Assembly: GCA_023374045.1 (NCBI GenBank)
Contig: CM041778.1
Span: 98,334,839 to 98,398,838, forward strand
DNA length: 64,000 nt
Origin: Limonium bicolor
Taxonomy: Eukaryota; Streptophyta; Magnoliopsida; Caryophyllales; Plumbaginaceae
Direction: 5' to 3'
Below the pieces are notes generated by a model, which was not told where the DNA came from, did no database searches, and saw only the letters and a program-made list of their open reading frames with translations. The translations under genes and the position numbers were made by a program. Of this stretch, positions 33,595 to 45,282 are shown piece after piece (within the stretch, counting starts at the first letter, position 1; each line of letters starts with the position of its first letter).

Positions 33595-36500
33595 CACTAG
33601 TGCATAAAAGGTTTTAAATTCACAGTTTATAACCGAGTATATGCTTACGTCGCATATTATAAAATGGCTATAAATGAGAAAAACCACGGTTGGTTGAAAC
33701 CGTCGTTTAAGCCCTTTTCTTCCCACGGGAATTCATTGACTTTATACACGGTTAGGAGTCTGAACCGTGGTATAAAGTGTCTTTATACGACGGTTTTAAG
33801 TAAAACGGCGTGTATAAAGTCGATAAATAAACGACGGTTCATTTGGTCCCACAGGTCACATGTGAGCTTAAAAAACTTCAAATTTGATATTGGACCAAAA
33901 TATAACACTTTAGCATCGTCCATGTAAAGTTTCATCATCAATTTTGGACAATATTTAAGCATGTTTAAAGTTAACTTACTAAATCACAGGGGTATATTAT
34001 GAATTACGAAAGAAAACAGGGGTATCTCGTGATTTTTCCCAATTTTAAACCACGGTTATTGAGTGAACCGTGGTTTTTTTTATAAAAAATATTTTTTTTT
34101 TGGTTTTTTTTAGCCTCTACCATGTGTTTTCAAACACAACCCATACCATCACTTATACCTGTACAGAGCATCCAACTGGTATTGCCCTTTGGCAACCAAC
34201 ACACTACATGCACAACTAGCAAAACAAGTTGCTAGTTTGTTTCACATTCACAAAAATTGCAACAAACCCATTCAAACTTTTCAAAATAAGGGAGAGTTGC
34301 ACTTTACAAAACTTTTAAAGTGTACTTTGTTTTAGCATAAACAAAATGAAGTCTAACTACACTAGGAGAAGATCTAAGAAACGCTAAGTAATTTTTACAC
34401 CAATATTGCGATTATGATCTCTTACAAAGTCCAGGTCCGCTTTGGCATAAGTGGCCCGTGCGTTTGTCTGAAAAACGAAAGGATATGTCCTAAAAAGAAA
34501 CTAATCATCATTAGTACACATAATTTATTAACACAATAATTTTAACTACAACTTGGATTGGTATCGATTACCTTGTCATCATTATCAAGGTGTCAATATT
34601 TTTAGCAATCTCAAACATGTACCGCATCACATAATAGCCACAGCTCCAAGAATCAGGCTGTTTAGGACACTGTCATCACAAATTCATGGATTACCAACAT
34701 TTTAGACAGAGCAAGAAATTAAACGTTACTTTAATACAAACATGTTTACAATGATTACTTACCCGTATGTAATAGAATTTCATGATGGAGAATGGTCTAC
34801 CCATGTCACTTAAACCAATCTTATGACCACTCATAATAATATAGCATTAAAAATGAAGCAATTTATTAGATGCCAATAATCCAGGGCAACCTTAAAACAA
34901 ATGAAAATGCATGAAAATTTTAAAGACTCACTTCTCATCAATTTCTCTATAGCGATCTCTCGATGATCATCGGCGCCTAACGGGTCTAGTATCAACAAGC
35001 ATGAGGTGTCGATACACAACACCATCAACATCTAATGATTGCTACCACAGGTAAACAAACAATGTGTTGTAGAACATATTTAATTTCCTTAAATCACATA
35101 AATATATAATAAGAAGCAAAAAGTCCAATTATTGTATACTTACATTTGATGATATAGGATTATCAAAAATTTGCTTCGTCTTTGCACCGCAGCATAAATC
35201 CACGACTCATGTGCTATGTACATTGTGAATCATTCAATGCGGCCTGACTTGTTGACATCATTTGCGGACACAAGAATGTGATGGCAGATAATTGTCTTGC
35301 CCTTGCAGTCTAGCAGCCAAACACCTGAGCAACATTTTTTAAACATATATGTTAAATAGCTATAAAAATGAAAGATAATTTAATAATTTAAAAGACACTT
35401 ACACACAATAGGCCTGAATCACAGCAATGTTGAGCAGTCTCCCATCAACAATTCCTTAACATCGCTGAAGTGATCATCAATCCATGGGCTCATTAGTGTG
35501 GAAAATATGCATCGGCACTCTCATGTTGAAGTTGGTAACACTCTGCTCCCTTTGTCATAATAAAGTCGTATAACATCTTTTGTCTTGCTGTCAACTTCTT
35601 GATAACTTGGCTGTGAATGGGGGGTCTCCTGAGTCAGATCGAAAGGCTTCGCCACTTCCTTTCTCACACTCTGACTCTCCTCAGTTGATTTCCTTACTTC
35701 CTTTCTCACACTCTAACTCTCCTTAGGTGATTTCACCACTTCCTTCCCCTATCCACTCTCCTCTTCTTAACCGGTCTTTCCTTAACAATCTAATATATAG
35801 TGTATAAATTAAAAAAAACATAAAGTCAACAATCGAGTTAAAAAATAAACATTGAGGCATATAAATAGTTTACCTCGTCACTGACATCAATGAGAGAATA
35901 CGACCATGGAACACCTGAAGATTTTGTGTCGATTAATTTGCTCCACTCATTCCACTCCAATGGAAGCGGAGATTCCTCATGGACATGCATAATGTCGTCT
36001 ACGGACACACACGAGCGTGGAGAGGTGGGATGCGCTTGAAATGTACTAGAGTGTTCGTCCGGTCTGCATAACCCGACCGAATGCAACATGCACAGTCCCA
36101 CCACCATCCAACACTTGAAATAGATGGCATGATTTAGACGCCTACATCAACTCACAACAGTAAGCCCGATAAAATTATATTTTTTTAAAGTAATGTTAAA
36201 TAACTAAGGTGGAAAGAAAAACAAAACTGAAGGTTTCCATAGGGGAATGTGTCGCTTGTAGAAGACGAGGGTGCAGAAGTACTATGGGTCTGTAGGAGCA
36301 GGGACCAGTGCAGTAGTAGCGGGGTCGGTGTAGGATCGAGCATCGGAGTATCTATCATCGCGGTAGGACCAGGTTCGGGTAGGATCTGACGTCGGAGTAG
36401 GAGTAGGTATCGGTGTAGGAGCAGGCTCTCTGCCCAATACTAAAGCCTCAAGTCTTCGTAGGCGGTCCTCGTAGACTCGTCGCTCCTCAGCTAACGCCGT

Positions 36501-37383
36501 TTCCACCTCTTGGTGTACTACCTCCTGCACCCGTGCCTCCACCATTTTCTGTATGATTTCACCTGTGGTCTTGCTCGAGACGAATGAAACAACGTCTCTT
36601 TGGTGAACTTCCCCTCCTAGCCCCCGCACTCGCCCCTGGATGATCCTTTTGCCCAAGGGCCTTGTTCAGTGGATCATCCTAAGTCAAAGGGGTCGGAACT
36701 ATCTCCCACGCTCAGTAGATCCAGACTATTTTAAATTACACAAAATATTAGAAATGAAATTACTAATTAGTAAACAACAACTTTTAAAAATAAATACTTA
36801 CGATTTTTGAAGCCAACTCAGCAGTCTCACTCTGCGGGACACATACACTCCCTCGGCATTTTTCTTCACCCGGCCCAACATGTATGTCTACACCCTACAT
36901 GCTTCTTTAACATTCTCAATAACTGATTGAGTGTCGTCTTCATTAACTTTCATCAGCACTCTCCTCGCTCTTCCACTCTCCAAGCGCCCCGTATAGCCAA
37001 CTCGGTCCCATGTAGTGCTTATATATATATTCTTCGCCCGGTTACGTCTTGCTTGTTCTTGACGTCTCTGGTACATATTTGTATATTTGTAAGTTATTCA
37101 TAAATAAAAATATTTGTAGATTTGTTCATTAATACTAATAAGAATAAACAATTGTAAAAGTACCTTAAACTCTTCAGTCTGGTGACGTCGAAGAAATCTT
37201 GTCCTATCTTCCAGTCCTCCTTCGTGATCATACCTCATAACCAAACCCACAACGATGACTTTTTTGGAGCCCGTTCCCCCTAATACAACCATCCTCCAAT
37301 CGGTGCTTGAACTGCCTCAGAGAGTTCGCTAGAATGACATATCCTAGTCCGAAGGTATCTGCGACTTTGTACCGATTCTGCAC
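33595..37383 (-). mobile_element. CACTA-2 (same family as CACTA-1), left part
   Basis: It starts with CACTAGTGCATAAAA, a canonical CACTA end, after GGT. Subterminal ACCACGGTT/ACGACGGTT motifs lie at 33682-33845 and 34048-34078. From about 34110 the sequence aligns with CACTA-1 from about 11910 onward, through the Ulp1 and accessory gene regions, up to the TGCAC at 37379-37383, where a Gypsy element is inserted. The element resumes at 48012 and is cut again at 48247. Its right end lies beyond the window. A block of about 180 bases (33850-34030) is not found in CACTA-1. Confidence 0.92.
34560..37290 (-). pseudogene. CACTA-2 accessory/Ulp1-like protease gene
   Basis: The ortholog of the gene at 12410-15587 in CACTA-1. 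The protease part keeps HWMLM-type text around the catalytic His near 35030, with CIDTSCLLILDPLGADD. The Cys motif QPDSWSCGYYVMRYMF lies at 34637-34645, here with Trp before the Ser-Cys as is usual for C48 enzymes. The accessory-domain text EQARRNRAKNIYIS and GYTGRLESG is at 37060-36960. Frameshifts differ from those in CACTA-1, which suggests independent decay or independent sequence errors. The 5' end of the gene continues at 48017-48246 beyond the Gypsy insertion. Confidence 0.85.
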
Positions 37384-37809
37384 TGAGATGGATGAAACTC
37401 GCACTCGAAACTAAGATTGCCAGAGAGCTCCAAGTATTGTATATATGAAAGCGTGATCAATTACATGACTTATGACCCTTATTTATAGGCTCCCTACAGT
37501 ATATATAACCGCTTCTATGGGCCTACATTATTCTAGAATATTCCCAAACATACAAGTTTTCGTACAACTTTACCCCCCTTTTACCAATAATTACTCTCAG
37601 TCTCTCGGAGAGGGTCTTGCCCTGCCTCGGAGGCGATTGCTCCTCGCGTAGTCTGCCCGTGGAATGGCTTTCTGGTCGCAAGGGCCCGTTTGTTGGAGTC
37701 GGAAGAGGATTTGGTCGGAGGGAGTCCCATCTTGTTGTCTCCGCAGGTAGCACGTATTCTCCTCCGCTAGCCCTTTGGTTACTCTGTGTGGTGGAACCCC
37801 ACTTCATCA
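37384..37809 (-). repeat. 3' LTR of Tat element
   Basis: A 426-bp copy of the LTR at 47589-48011. On the minus strand it starts TGATGAAGTGGGG and ends CATCCATCTCA. Differences from the other copy are mostly 1-3 base indels. Confidence 0.95.
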
Positions 37810-37975
37810 GTCCCACAAGATCTTTTCTTGTTCTATAAGGAAAGATCTTTTCGTTGTTGCTCTTTCTTCGTTTTTTTAAATTTTGGTGTTCCGCTCCGTT
37901 CCTCCTAGTCCCACAAGACCTCTTCTCTTTTTTTAGAGAAAAAGGAAAGAGGTCTTCGGAGTTGCTCTTTTGTGC
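37810..37975 (+). repeat. two related stem-loops with compensatory changes
   Basis: Two copies of a module start GTCCCACAAGA at 37810 and 37909. Module one has arms AAGATCTTTTC (37817-37827) and GGAAAGATCTT (37839-37849). Module two has arms AAGACCTCTTC and GGAAAGAGGTCTT. Arm positions 5 and 8 changed from T-A to C-G pairs on both sides, so pairing is kept. Both modules end with GTTGCTCTTT. They lie just inside the 3' LTR, in the leader of the plus-strand antisense gene and in the 3' untranslated part of the element RNA. Confidence 0.8.
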
Positions 37976-38225
37976 TTAGATTTCCTACCGTTGGAGTCCT
38001 AGCGGAGGCTTAGCAACGTGCCTTGCTTCAACCCCGCCGCCTCCTCATCTTCTGAAACTACTTTTCTGACACGTTTGCAGGCGTAGGCTATGATTACTTT
38101 TTGGTAGAGCGTGCCCAACTCCCGCCTATTTAAACCCATTCTCTTCCCCCTACTCTCCTCTTTATTCTTTCAAACTTTCGAACTTCTCTGACCTTTCACG
38201 CATTTGTCTCCCATTTTCCTTCTTC

Positions 38226-41200
38226 TTGCTTTGTGACCCCAATCCTTTGCTTTTTTGCCTACACAGCACCGTTCCTCTTCTTCTTCTTCCCTGCTCCCTA
38301 ATCTCCCGATTCTCGCTCTTGCGTATTTTCTCCTTTGTACTCTTCCTTCTACTTGTTGTTCGCTGTATTCGACGTCCTCTTCTGCTTGCAATGGCTCTGT
38401 CAAATCCAGGCTCCTCTGTTCCGACGCCGGCGGGATCGACACTTTTCACTGACGGGGAAAAGTGTGTTGTTGAAGATCCTGCTATCCCTTCTGAAGATAT
38501 CGGCGGGGACTACCCTCGCCAGGGCACCGGTTCTAGTCTTACCGTGAGAGATTTAAAAAAGCTTATGAGGGGTGTGCAAGTCCCACTGGGGTCGAAGATT
38601 CGCATGCCGGAGCCGACGGCGCACCCTTTTAACTACTTCGGGGACGGCTTTCGTGGTGTATCGGGAGCATCTTCACCGCGGCCTGCGCTTCCCCCCGCAT
38701 CCTTTTGTTCTTGGCTTCCTCTCCCGCCGGCGATGCACTCTTGCTCACCTGAACCCCAACGCCCTGGGCTGTCTGCACGCCTTTCTGTCTGTCTGCGCGG
38801 AGAACGACATTACTCCCGATGCGCGGAGTTTGTAAATTTCTTCACCACCAGGGTGAACACCACTACTACGGAGGAGGACATCTCCGTCCTGGCCGTGTCC
38901 GGGTACTCCTTCTTCAAACGTGTGAGCCTGGAGAGCGGCTGGTCCTCCAATTGGTTCGTCTTTTATCCGCCGAGGGGGACTTTTATCGGAGTCTCCCATG
39001 TCGGAGACATTGCTAAGGGGCAACTTGCCGCTCCGCTACCCCCCTTCCGCCAATTCGTCTCCAATTGGGGATATACTCAAGAAGTTGACTTCTTCTGCGC
39101 TCCATCCCATCACCTTCTTTCTCTCCGAAGAGAAGTTGAACAAAACTCGGGCGAAGATTGATCGTACGCACTTTCCTTGTATGCCTTCTTTCTTTATTTA
39201 TTAGTTTTCGGATGTTTTTCTTATTTTTTGTTTGTACCGCAGCCTTTATTCAATCGGGCGGAAAATTTTCCCTCCGATACAACTGGGAGCTCGTCGACTA
39301 TAGGGCCACCGAAGAGAAAAAAGAGCTCCCCCTGCTCCTTCTGGTGGAAAAACTCGGAGTCCTTCCGGTAGCAAAACCACTGGTACTAAGAGGAAAGCCC
39401 CCGAAGGGCCCAAAAAGTTGATCAGTCAAAATAAAGTTAGTACGAAGGGAAAAGCTTGTTACCGAAACTGGTTCCACCACCGTCCCCTTGCTGCTATCCC
39501 TCCAGAAACAGGTACTCCCCGTATCTACTACTCCTGCCTGTAGTCCGGGCAGAGTTAAGAAAGATGTGGATTTAACCCCCATATCGTCCCTCTTCCCTGA
39601 TCTGCATGGCTTTTTTTTGCGTAGACGAAGCTTTAACTCAAAATACCGATTCCATTTTTTTCCACCGGTATACCTTTCCGCAGCCCCTTTGTGCCCTTCT
39701 TTCGCTTTTACTTCTTCGTTTTTGTCAGATTACTTATAGTTTTGCCTTTTGCAGCCACTGTTCCGCCCTCCGCAGATCCTGAGCCTGAACGGGCGTCGTC
39801 CTGTGCAGGGTGTTGCGATCAAGGAAGGCGGTGCTCCGGAGAGAAAAAAGTCCGCGTGAACCCACCTGGAAAAGGCAAGGGCATTGCTGAGGCTAGTGCG
39901 GAGGAAAGTTCTTCCTCCGATTCGTCCGACGCTCCTTCGCAGGAGGCTCCTCCGTCCGGAGCTAGGAGCAAGCATGCGGACGATAGATCTTCTCCTCCAC
40001 CGCGGGCTGATCCTTCGGTCTGCGGTCCTTCTTCAAAATTGGATTGGGGCTATCACCGAGGAAATCCGGTTCCTCGCATTCCATTTGTGCGTGGAATGAG
40101 GTACAAGGCCTTCTGGTCTACCGCTGCGAAGGCGGCCAATAACGACAACGGCATTTTTGCCCCGGCTCTCATCCGACCCCTTTAAAACAAAAACTTCGGA
40201 TTGGGGAGGGTAGTTCCGACGCCATTGTTCGCCACTCTCTTCCGGAGAGGGTGGCTTTTGAGCGCCTCTGGGCTGCTTTAATCCAGGTTTGTCTTTTTTG
40301 TATATATTTATCGTGTAAAACCTTCTGTTTTTTATTCTGATATCCTTGCCTTTTAGGCCATGGCGATGGCCCAATGTGTTGAGACCCAGTCTCAATACTC
40401 CTCCGAAGCCCTCCGCTACCATGCCCGCGCGAGAGATACAAGAAGGCCGCAGATGAAGAGAAGGCCAAGGCTCAAGAAACTTTTGTGCGTGCGGAGGCTC
40501 AATTTGAAGCCGAAAAGGCCGCTCTCCGGGAGGAACTTCAAGAAGCTGCATCCATCGACCAAGAGGATACTATCAACAAGCTGCAGGCTTCTTTTGATGA
40601 TCAGAAGCGGGTGCTGGAAGAGGAAGCCGAAGATGTTCGGAAGGTTGTTGAAGAGATTCGGAAATCTACCGAGGATCTTCGGTCCTCCCTTGAATCGGAG
40701 TTGGAGAAAAGGGACCAACTCTTGCAAGCGGCCGAGGCCAAGCAAATGATCTTCAAGCTGGCCTTGAATCGGAGAGGCAAAAACTTGCGGAGGCTGCTCT
40801 TCGAATCGAAGAACTTGAGGCAGAGTTGGAGGCCCAGAAGAAAAAGGCTTCCGGTAACCTTCATATCATCGAAAACTTCCCCTTTTTCCTCTCTTTTTCT
40901 TTCATGCTATTCTTACTTATCCTTTGTATTTTATGCAGAAAATCCAAGTCCTTCGTCGGAGGTCGCCAGAAGTTCTGACTTTTGGCTTAAAAAGGTGTCC
41001 GGACTTAAAGCCTCATTGATCACTTCGGAGTCAGAAAGGGAACGATACCGGAGCCTCTCCCTGTCCTACGAGAGCCGGGTTGCGAAGCTAAAGGGGCTCT
41101 TAAAGAGACGCAGTCGGAACTTCAAACGAAGGACCGCACTGTCTCAGGTCTTAAAGAGACACTTTCTTCCCAATGCCGCAAACTTGCTGGAGAGAGCCAA

Positions 41201-41512
41201 CGAATTGTGTCGGAGTTTTTCTCCGAGAAGCAACAATCGGTGGACGAAACTCTTTATGAAAGCCTAGAGTTTGAAGCCCTTGCTCGCGCCACCGGATATC
41301 ACGAGGAGCTAATGAAGTTTTCACGTCCCGCGGGGAATACATGCCCCATCTTTGCCCCATCCTTATGGGGTCAGTTGCTGCGCGGGCCCGGAGTGATGTT
41401 GTTCTTACACCGGTAGGCGAGAAGGAGAGACTCCGAAGGAAGTACCTCAACCCTCCAGAAGCGGACACAAGAATCTGAGAAGCTTGCGGAAGATCCTACA
41501 GAGCCTGCATCA
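38226..41512 (+). CDS. antisense gene of the Tat element (PF04195-like, coiled coil, introns)
   Basis: A plus-strand gene opposite to gag-pol. A likely start is ATG 38391 (MALSNPGSSVPTP), because earlier codons are low-complexity. The first exon carries a domain resembling the putative gypsy-type transposon domain (Pfam PF04195), including LHPFVLGFL-like text and LAHLNPNALGCLHAFLS in a shifted frame. Later exons encode a charged Ser/Pro-rich stretch, then a coiled coil (40470-41160), and end EDPTEPAS with TAA at 41512. Probable introns are 39164-39242, 40287-40356 and 40854-40938, plus one ending at 39754. Frameshifts occur in exon one and near 41200. Similar antisense genes are known in the Tat lineage; the function is unknown. 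Confidence 0.75.
39164..39242 (+). other. probable intron 1 of antisense gene
   Basis: Donor GTACGC and acceptor TTTGTACCGCAG with a pyrimidine-rich interior. Removing it joins KTRAKID to PLFNRAENFPSD without a stop. It is spliceable only on the plus strand. Confidence 0.6.
40287..40356 (+). other. probable intron of antisense gene
   Basis: CAG then GTTTGTCTTTT at the donor, and CTTGCCTTTTAG at the acceptor, 70 bases. Splicing joins LWAALIQ to AMAMAQCVETQ in one open frame, whereas the unspliced frame stops. Confidence 0.7.
40854..40938 (+). other. probable intron of antisense gene
   Basis: Donor GTAACC after KKKASG-type text and acceptor TATTTTATGCAG, 85 bases, T-rich interior. It separates two coiled-coil exons. 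Confidence 0.7.
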
Positions 41513-41760
41513 TAAACTTTTTTTTTTCTTTTGCTTACGGTTTTGTTATAGCTATCACATATTTTGTTCCGGAGTACTTTCGTGCTGTAAATATCATCTT
41601 TTCTTTTTTTTTATAATAGACCAACCAGACCTTTCGGGTATGACCGGAGCGACCGGTCCCCCGAAAGTTGGAGATTTTTACTAATGCAGAATTTTTAAGC
41701 TGCCTTTCATTTTTTGTGGAGATTGCTTTTCGGTAACCTCTTAGTTACACTTTTTTGCTT

Positions 41761-42000
41761 TCACACTCTACCACTGTACACATGTGAGTCGTCGGTTTTA
41801 ACTTAACACTCTACCGACTTCGAGTCGGTGAGATCGTCGGTTTAACACTCTACTGTCAGTAAGACAGCGAGATCGTCGGATGCATTACACTACCATCGTT
41901 GATGGTAGATTGTCGATACACACTCTGATGGTGAGATCGTCGGATACAAAACACTCTACCATGGCCAATGGTGAGATCGTCGGATACATTCTTTGTCTGT
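41761..42000 (+). repeat. tandem array of constant blocks alternating with variable hairpins
   Basis: About six units of 30-42 bases. Each has a constant left block ACACTCTA and a constant right block GAGATCGTCGGAT, with a hairpin between them whose sequence differs from unit to unit. Perfect stems are ACCGACT/AGTCGGT (41813-41829), CTGTC/GACAG (41853-41867), CTACCATC/GATGGTAG (41890-41908) and ACCAT/ATGGT (41958-41972). One unit (41919-41947) lacks the left arm, and the first has only a weak stem. A further GAGATCGTCGG stands at 42161. The array lies between the ends of the convergent antisense gene and integrase. Confidence 0.88.
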
Positions 42001-42243
42001 CTTTTTTTTTAAAAAAACTCTTTGTTTCTTGTTTTTGAGGAAGAGAAATTGCGATGTTTTTTTTTGTCTGAAAACTTTATATATTATTACCGGAGGGTAA
42101 ACCGTTTTGAAAACAAGATAACTGAGATCATTAAGCAAAATGCTTTATTGCCACCATCTGCGAGATCGTCGGACATCTGTATGAGATTATTCCTGTGCTT
42201 TTTACCAAACAACTCATTATCCTGCAGTTGAAAGAAGGTATTA

Positions 42244-43310
42244 AACATAGAATTTCTTGAGGCATTCTGCGTGCCAGGAATGTGGTAAATCGCCTCCGTC
42301 CATATCTCGGAGCCTATAAGATGCCCGGTCAGTCTTAGCTTGAACGATGTATGGGCCTTCCCACTGAGGTTGTAATTTTGCTGGCTGTTTTACTTCCTTT
42401 ACTTCCCTCAGTACCGAAACAGGACCGTTCCGTTCCCTTACTTTTTTATTGAAATGACGTTCGATTCTCAACTTGTCATTTTGATTTCTTAAGTCGGCGA
42501 TCATTCGCTTTTCATCCAAGACGTCCAACTCATCTCGGATGCATCGTTCTCTCTTCTTCTTCTTCTCATCCTTCTCTTCTCTTTTTCCGATTTCATCTTC
42601 ACACCACTCCGCCATCTTAGTACGTCTCTGTAAGGGGTTTCTCCGGTTGGTCCCTTGACAGTCGTCCTGTTAGCCCATAGGACCTGCGGTAGAACCTCCG
42701 CCCACCTTCCTCTTTTTCCTTCCAACTTTTTCTCAGAGCTTTTACGATTTGTCCATTTGTATTTTCTACCTGGCCATTCGCTTGTGGATGAGCTACAGAG
42801 GCAAATCTCAGATCAATCTTCCATTCTTCGCAAAAATCCCTAAAGCTCTTGCAATTGAACTGCGCACCGTTGTCCGTTATGATTACCCTCGGTATACCAA
42901 ACCGACATACGACGTTCTTCCAAACAAACTCTTCTGTCTTTCGCGCAGTTATGTTTACTACCGGAAGAGCTTCTACCCACTTGGTGAAGTAGTCTACTGC
43001 CACATACAAGTATCTATACCTCCGGGGGAAGCCTCTGGAAATGGTCCGACGATATCTAATCCCCATTTCGCAAAAGGGATCGGAGAGGTGATAGATTTCA
43101 TCTCCGCAGGCGGGTTTCCAACTCTTGGACCATGTAACTGGCACTGCACGCATTTTTGACATAGTCTCCGCACATCTTCTGGATTGTCGGCCAAAAGTAG
43201 CCCATCCTTAATATTTTATGCATTATTGCCCTTCCTCCTTGGTGGTTGCCGCACACCCCATCATGGACTTCGGTGACAAGCTCTAGTCCTTGACTTTCCG
43301 TTACACACAC
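42244..43310 (-). pseudogene. Tat integrase
   Basis: The zinc-binding part is at 43310-43110: HDGVCGNHQGGRAIMHKI and then CVQCQ. The catalytic core has VAVDYFTKWVEALP (first Asp), VIITDNGAQFNCKSF (second Asp) and HPQANGQVENTNGQIVK (Glu), so the D-D-E triad is intact. The C-terminal part, in another frame, has LQPQWEGPYIVQAKT and SWHAECLKKFYV, ending at the TAA at 42241-42243. There is no chromodomain, as expected for Tat. Frameshifts near 43160 and 42620 break the product. Confidence 0.92.
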
Positions 43311-43628
43311 TTCATCGATGGTCTGCCAAAAGATCGCTTATAAAGTTGGCCGTTTTCGAAAAAGAACGATGCTGCCCTTCTTTTTATTGTTTTGGCCTCT
43401 TTTTCTTCCTCTGGAAGTGTCCCTTGCTGGATATACCGGACAATGGGAGTCATCCATGATTCGCTTAAATCGGTTATTTCAACTGCCATTGTCTCCGTCT
43501 CTCCTATACTCGGGAGCTTTTTAGTTGTAGTTGTACTTCCTCCGGTATTCCTTCCGCTATACTTGCCAATTTAGCCAGTACATCGGCCTCCGAGTTTTGG
43601 TCTCTGGATATATGTCGGAGATTGCACT

Positions 43629-43883
43629 TCAAAATCTTGCCCTTAGATCCTGTACCTTTATTAAGTAAAGTTTCAATTTTTCCTCCTTTGTTTCGAAGAT
43701 GTTCTCACTTTGCCTTGCCACAAGCAAGGAATCAGATTGTACTTCCAGCTCCGTCACCCCCAGAGCACAGGCTATTTCCAGTCCTTGCACTAATGCCTCG
43801 TATTCTGCTTCGTTGTTTGTTACTTCTTCGAATTCCAACCTTACTGCATGATTCATCTTCCTTCCATCAGGAGTCTGGATCAC
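43629..43883 (-). pseudogene. second (archaeal-type) RNase H of Tat element
   Basis: A separate RNase H domain between the normal one and integrase, with TNNEAEYEALVQGLEIA and LEVQSDSLLVARQ. This additional copy is the diagnostic trait of the Tat/Ogre lineage. The start of the domain (WWVDGARCKTGAGLG-like text) is at 43930-43880 in the neighbouring frame. Confidence 0.9.
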
Positions 43884-44420
43884 AACCCCAACCCCGCACC
43901 AGTTTTACACCTAGCTCCATCCACCCACATCTTATACGGAACTTCCCGCTCTTCTTGACAGAAGAAACTTGCCTCGGTGATAAAATCAACCAGGGCTTGG
44001 GCTTTTATTGCTGTCCGAGGAACATAATGGATTTCAAATTGAGTAAGCTCCACCGTCCAAGTAATCATCCTTCCGGAGGCGTTCGGGTTATTGGTGATTT
44101 GTTTTAAGGGCCAATTGGTTCGGACGGTGATTCGGTGCGACTGGAAGTATGGCTTCAGTTTTCTGGATGCGATTACAAGAGCAAACAAAACTTTCTCGAT
44201 ATTGGAATATCTTGTCTCCGCAGCGGTTAGGATCTTTTCGGTAAAATAGACTGGGATTTCCTTCTTTTCTTCCTCCATGACTAAGACTGCTGCCACCGCC
44301 CATTCCGAGACCGATAAATATAAGAATAGATCCTGGCCTGGTGTTGGAACGCCAAGCTTTGGAAGCTCCTGAAGCATTTTTTTGATTTGTTCGAAGGCGT
44401 CTATACACTCCGTATCCCAC
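43884..44420 (-). pseudogene. Tat RNase H (first copy)
   Basis: The domain that follows the reverse transcriptase: LFLYLSVSEWAVAAVLV, PVYFTEKILTAAETRYS and LKPYFQSHRITVRTN. It is in one frame from 44377 to 43880 and is largely intact. Confidence 0.88.
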
Positions 44421-44530
44421 TGGAATTTTTTATTTTTCCGGAGGGTATTAAAAAATGAATAGATTTTTCCTGGAGCTTAGAGCAAAATCTACTTAAAGCA
44501 GTGAGCCTTCCATTCAGGGCTTGTACGTCC

Positions 44531-45282
44531 TTAATGTTTCTTGGCTGCGGAAGGTTGAGGACTGCTTGGGTTTTTTTCTGGATCAACCTCAATTCCTCTC
44601 TGTCCGACTATAAACCCCAAAAACTTCCCTCGGGTGACTCCGAAGACACATTTTTCAGGATTTAACTTGATCTTGTATTTATCCAGGGTATTGAAGGTTT
44701 CCTCAAGGTCTTTCATGTGCTGGGCTATAGAATCACTTCTTACTACTATATCATCCACATATGCCTCCACATTTCGAGACAACTGCTCTCGAAATACTTC
44801 GTCAATCATTCGCTGGAAGGTTGCCCCTGCATTTTTTAATCCAAACGGCATGACCTTGTAGCAAAAAATTCCAGTTGAGGTGACAAAAGATGTTTTCTCT
44901 TGGTCATTTTTGTTCATCATTATTTGGTTATATCCAGAGAACGCATCTAAAAAGCTCATCACACGCTACTCTGCGCTGTTGCCGCTACAAGCTTATCTAT
45001 GGAAGGTAAAGGATAGAAATCTTTTGGACAAGCTTTATTCAAATCCGTGAAATCCACGCACATCCTCCATTTTCCGTTTGCTTTTTTAACCAAAACTACA
45101 TTTGATAGCCATTTTGGATAAAAGACTTTTCTAATAAAGCCGGCCTCCAGCAACCTTTCGACCTCCGTCCGCGCAGCCTCGTCCCTTTCTCTTCCTATAA
45201 TCCTCTTCCTCTGTCGGATGGCAGGAAACTTCGGATCGACGTTCAGGTTATGCTGGATAACGCTGGCGTCCACTCCGGGCAT
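44531..45282 (-). pseudogene. Tat reverse transcriptase
   Basis: Two abutting frames: 45282-44959 with WLSNVVLVKKANGKWRM and DFTDLNKACPKDFYPLP, and 44962-44531 with FLDAFSGYNQIMM, MPFGLKNAGATFQRM and the catalytic box AYVDDIVVRS. A single frameshift near 44960 separates them; otherwise all core motifs are present. Confidence 0.93.

Noticed and set aside
41761..42000. The repeat-variable-repeat layout looks like a CRISPR array
   Set aside because: Units are short and unequal, the variable parts are self-complementary hairpins and not foreign spacers, and the setting is a plant retrotransposon without cas genes.
42749..43159. 136-codon plus-strand frame
   Set aside because: It lies wholly opposite the Tat integrase core with its D-D-E motifs and is a shadow.
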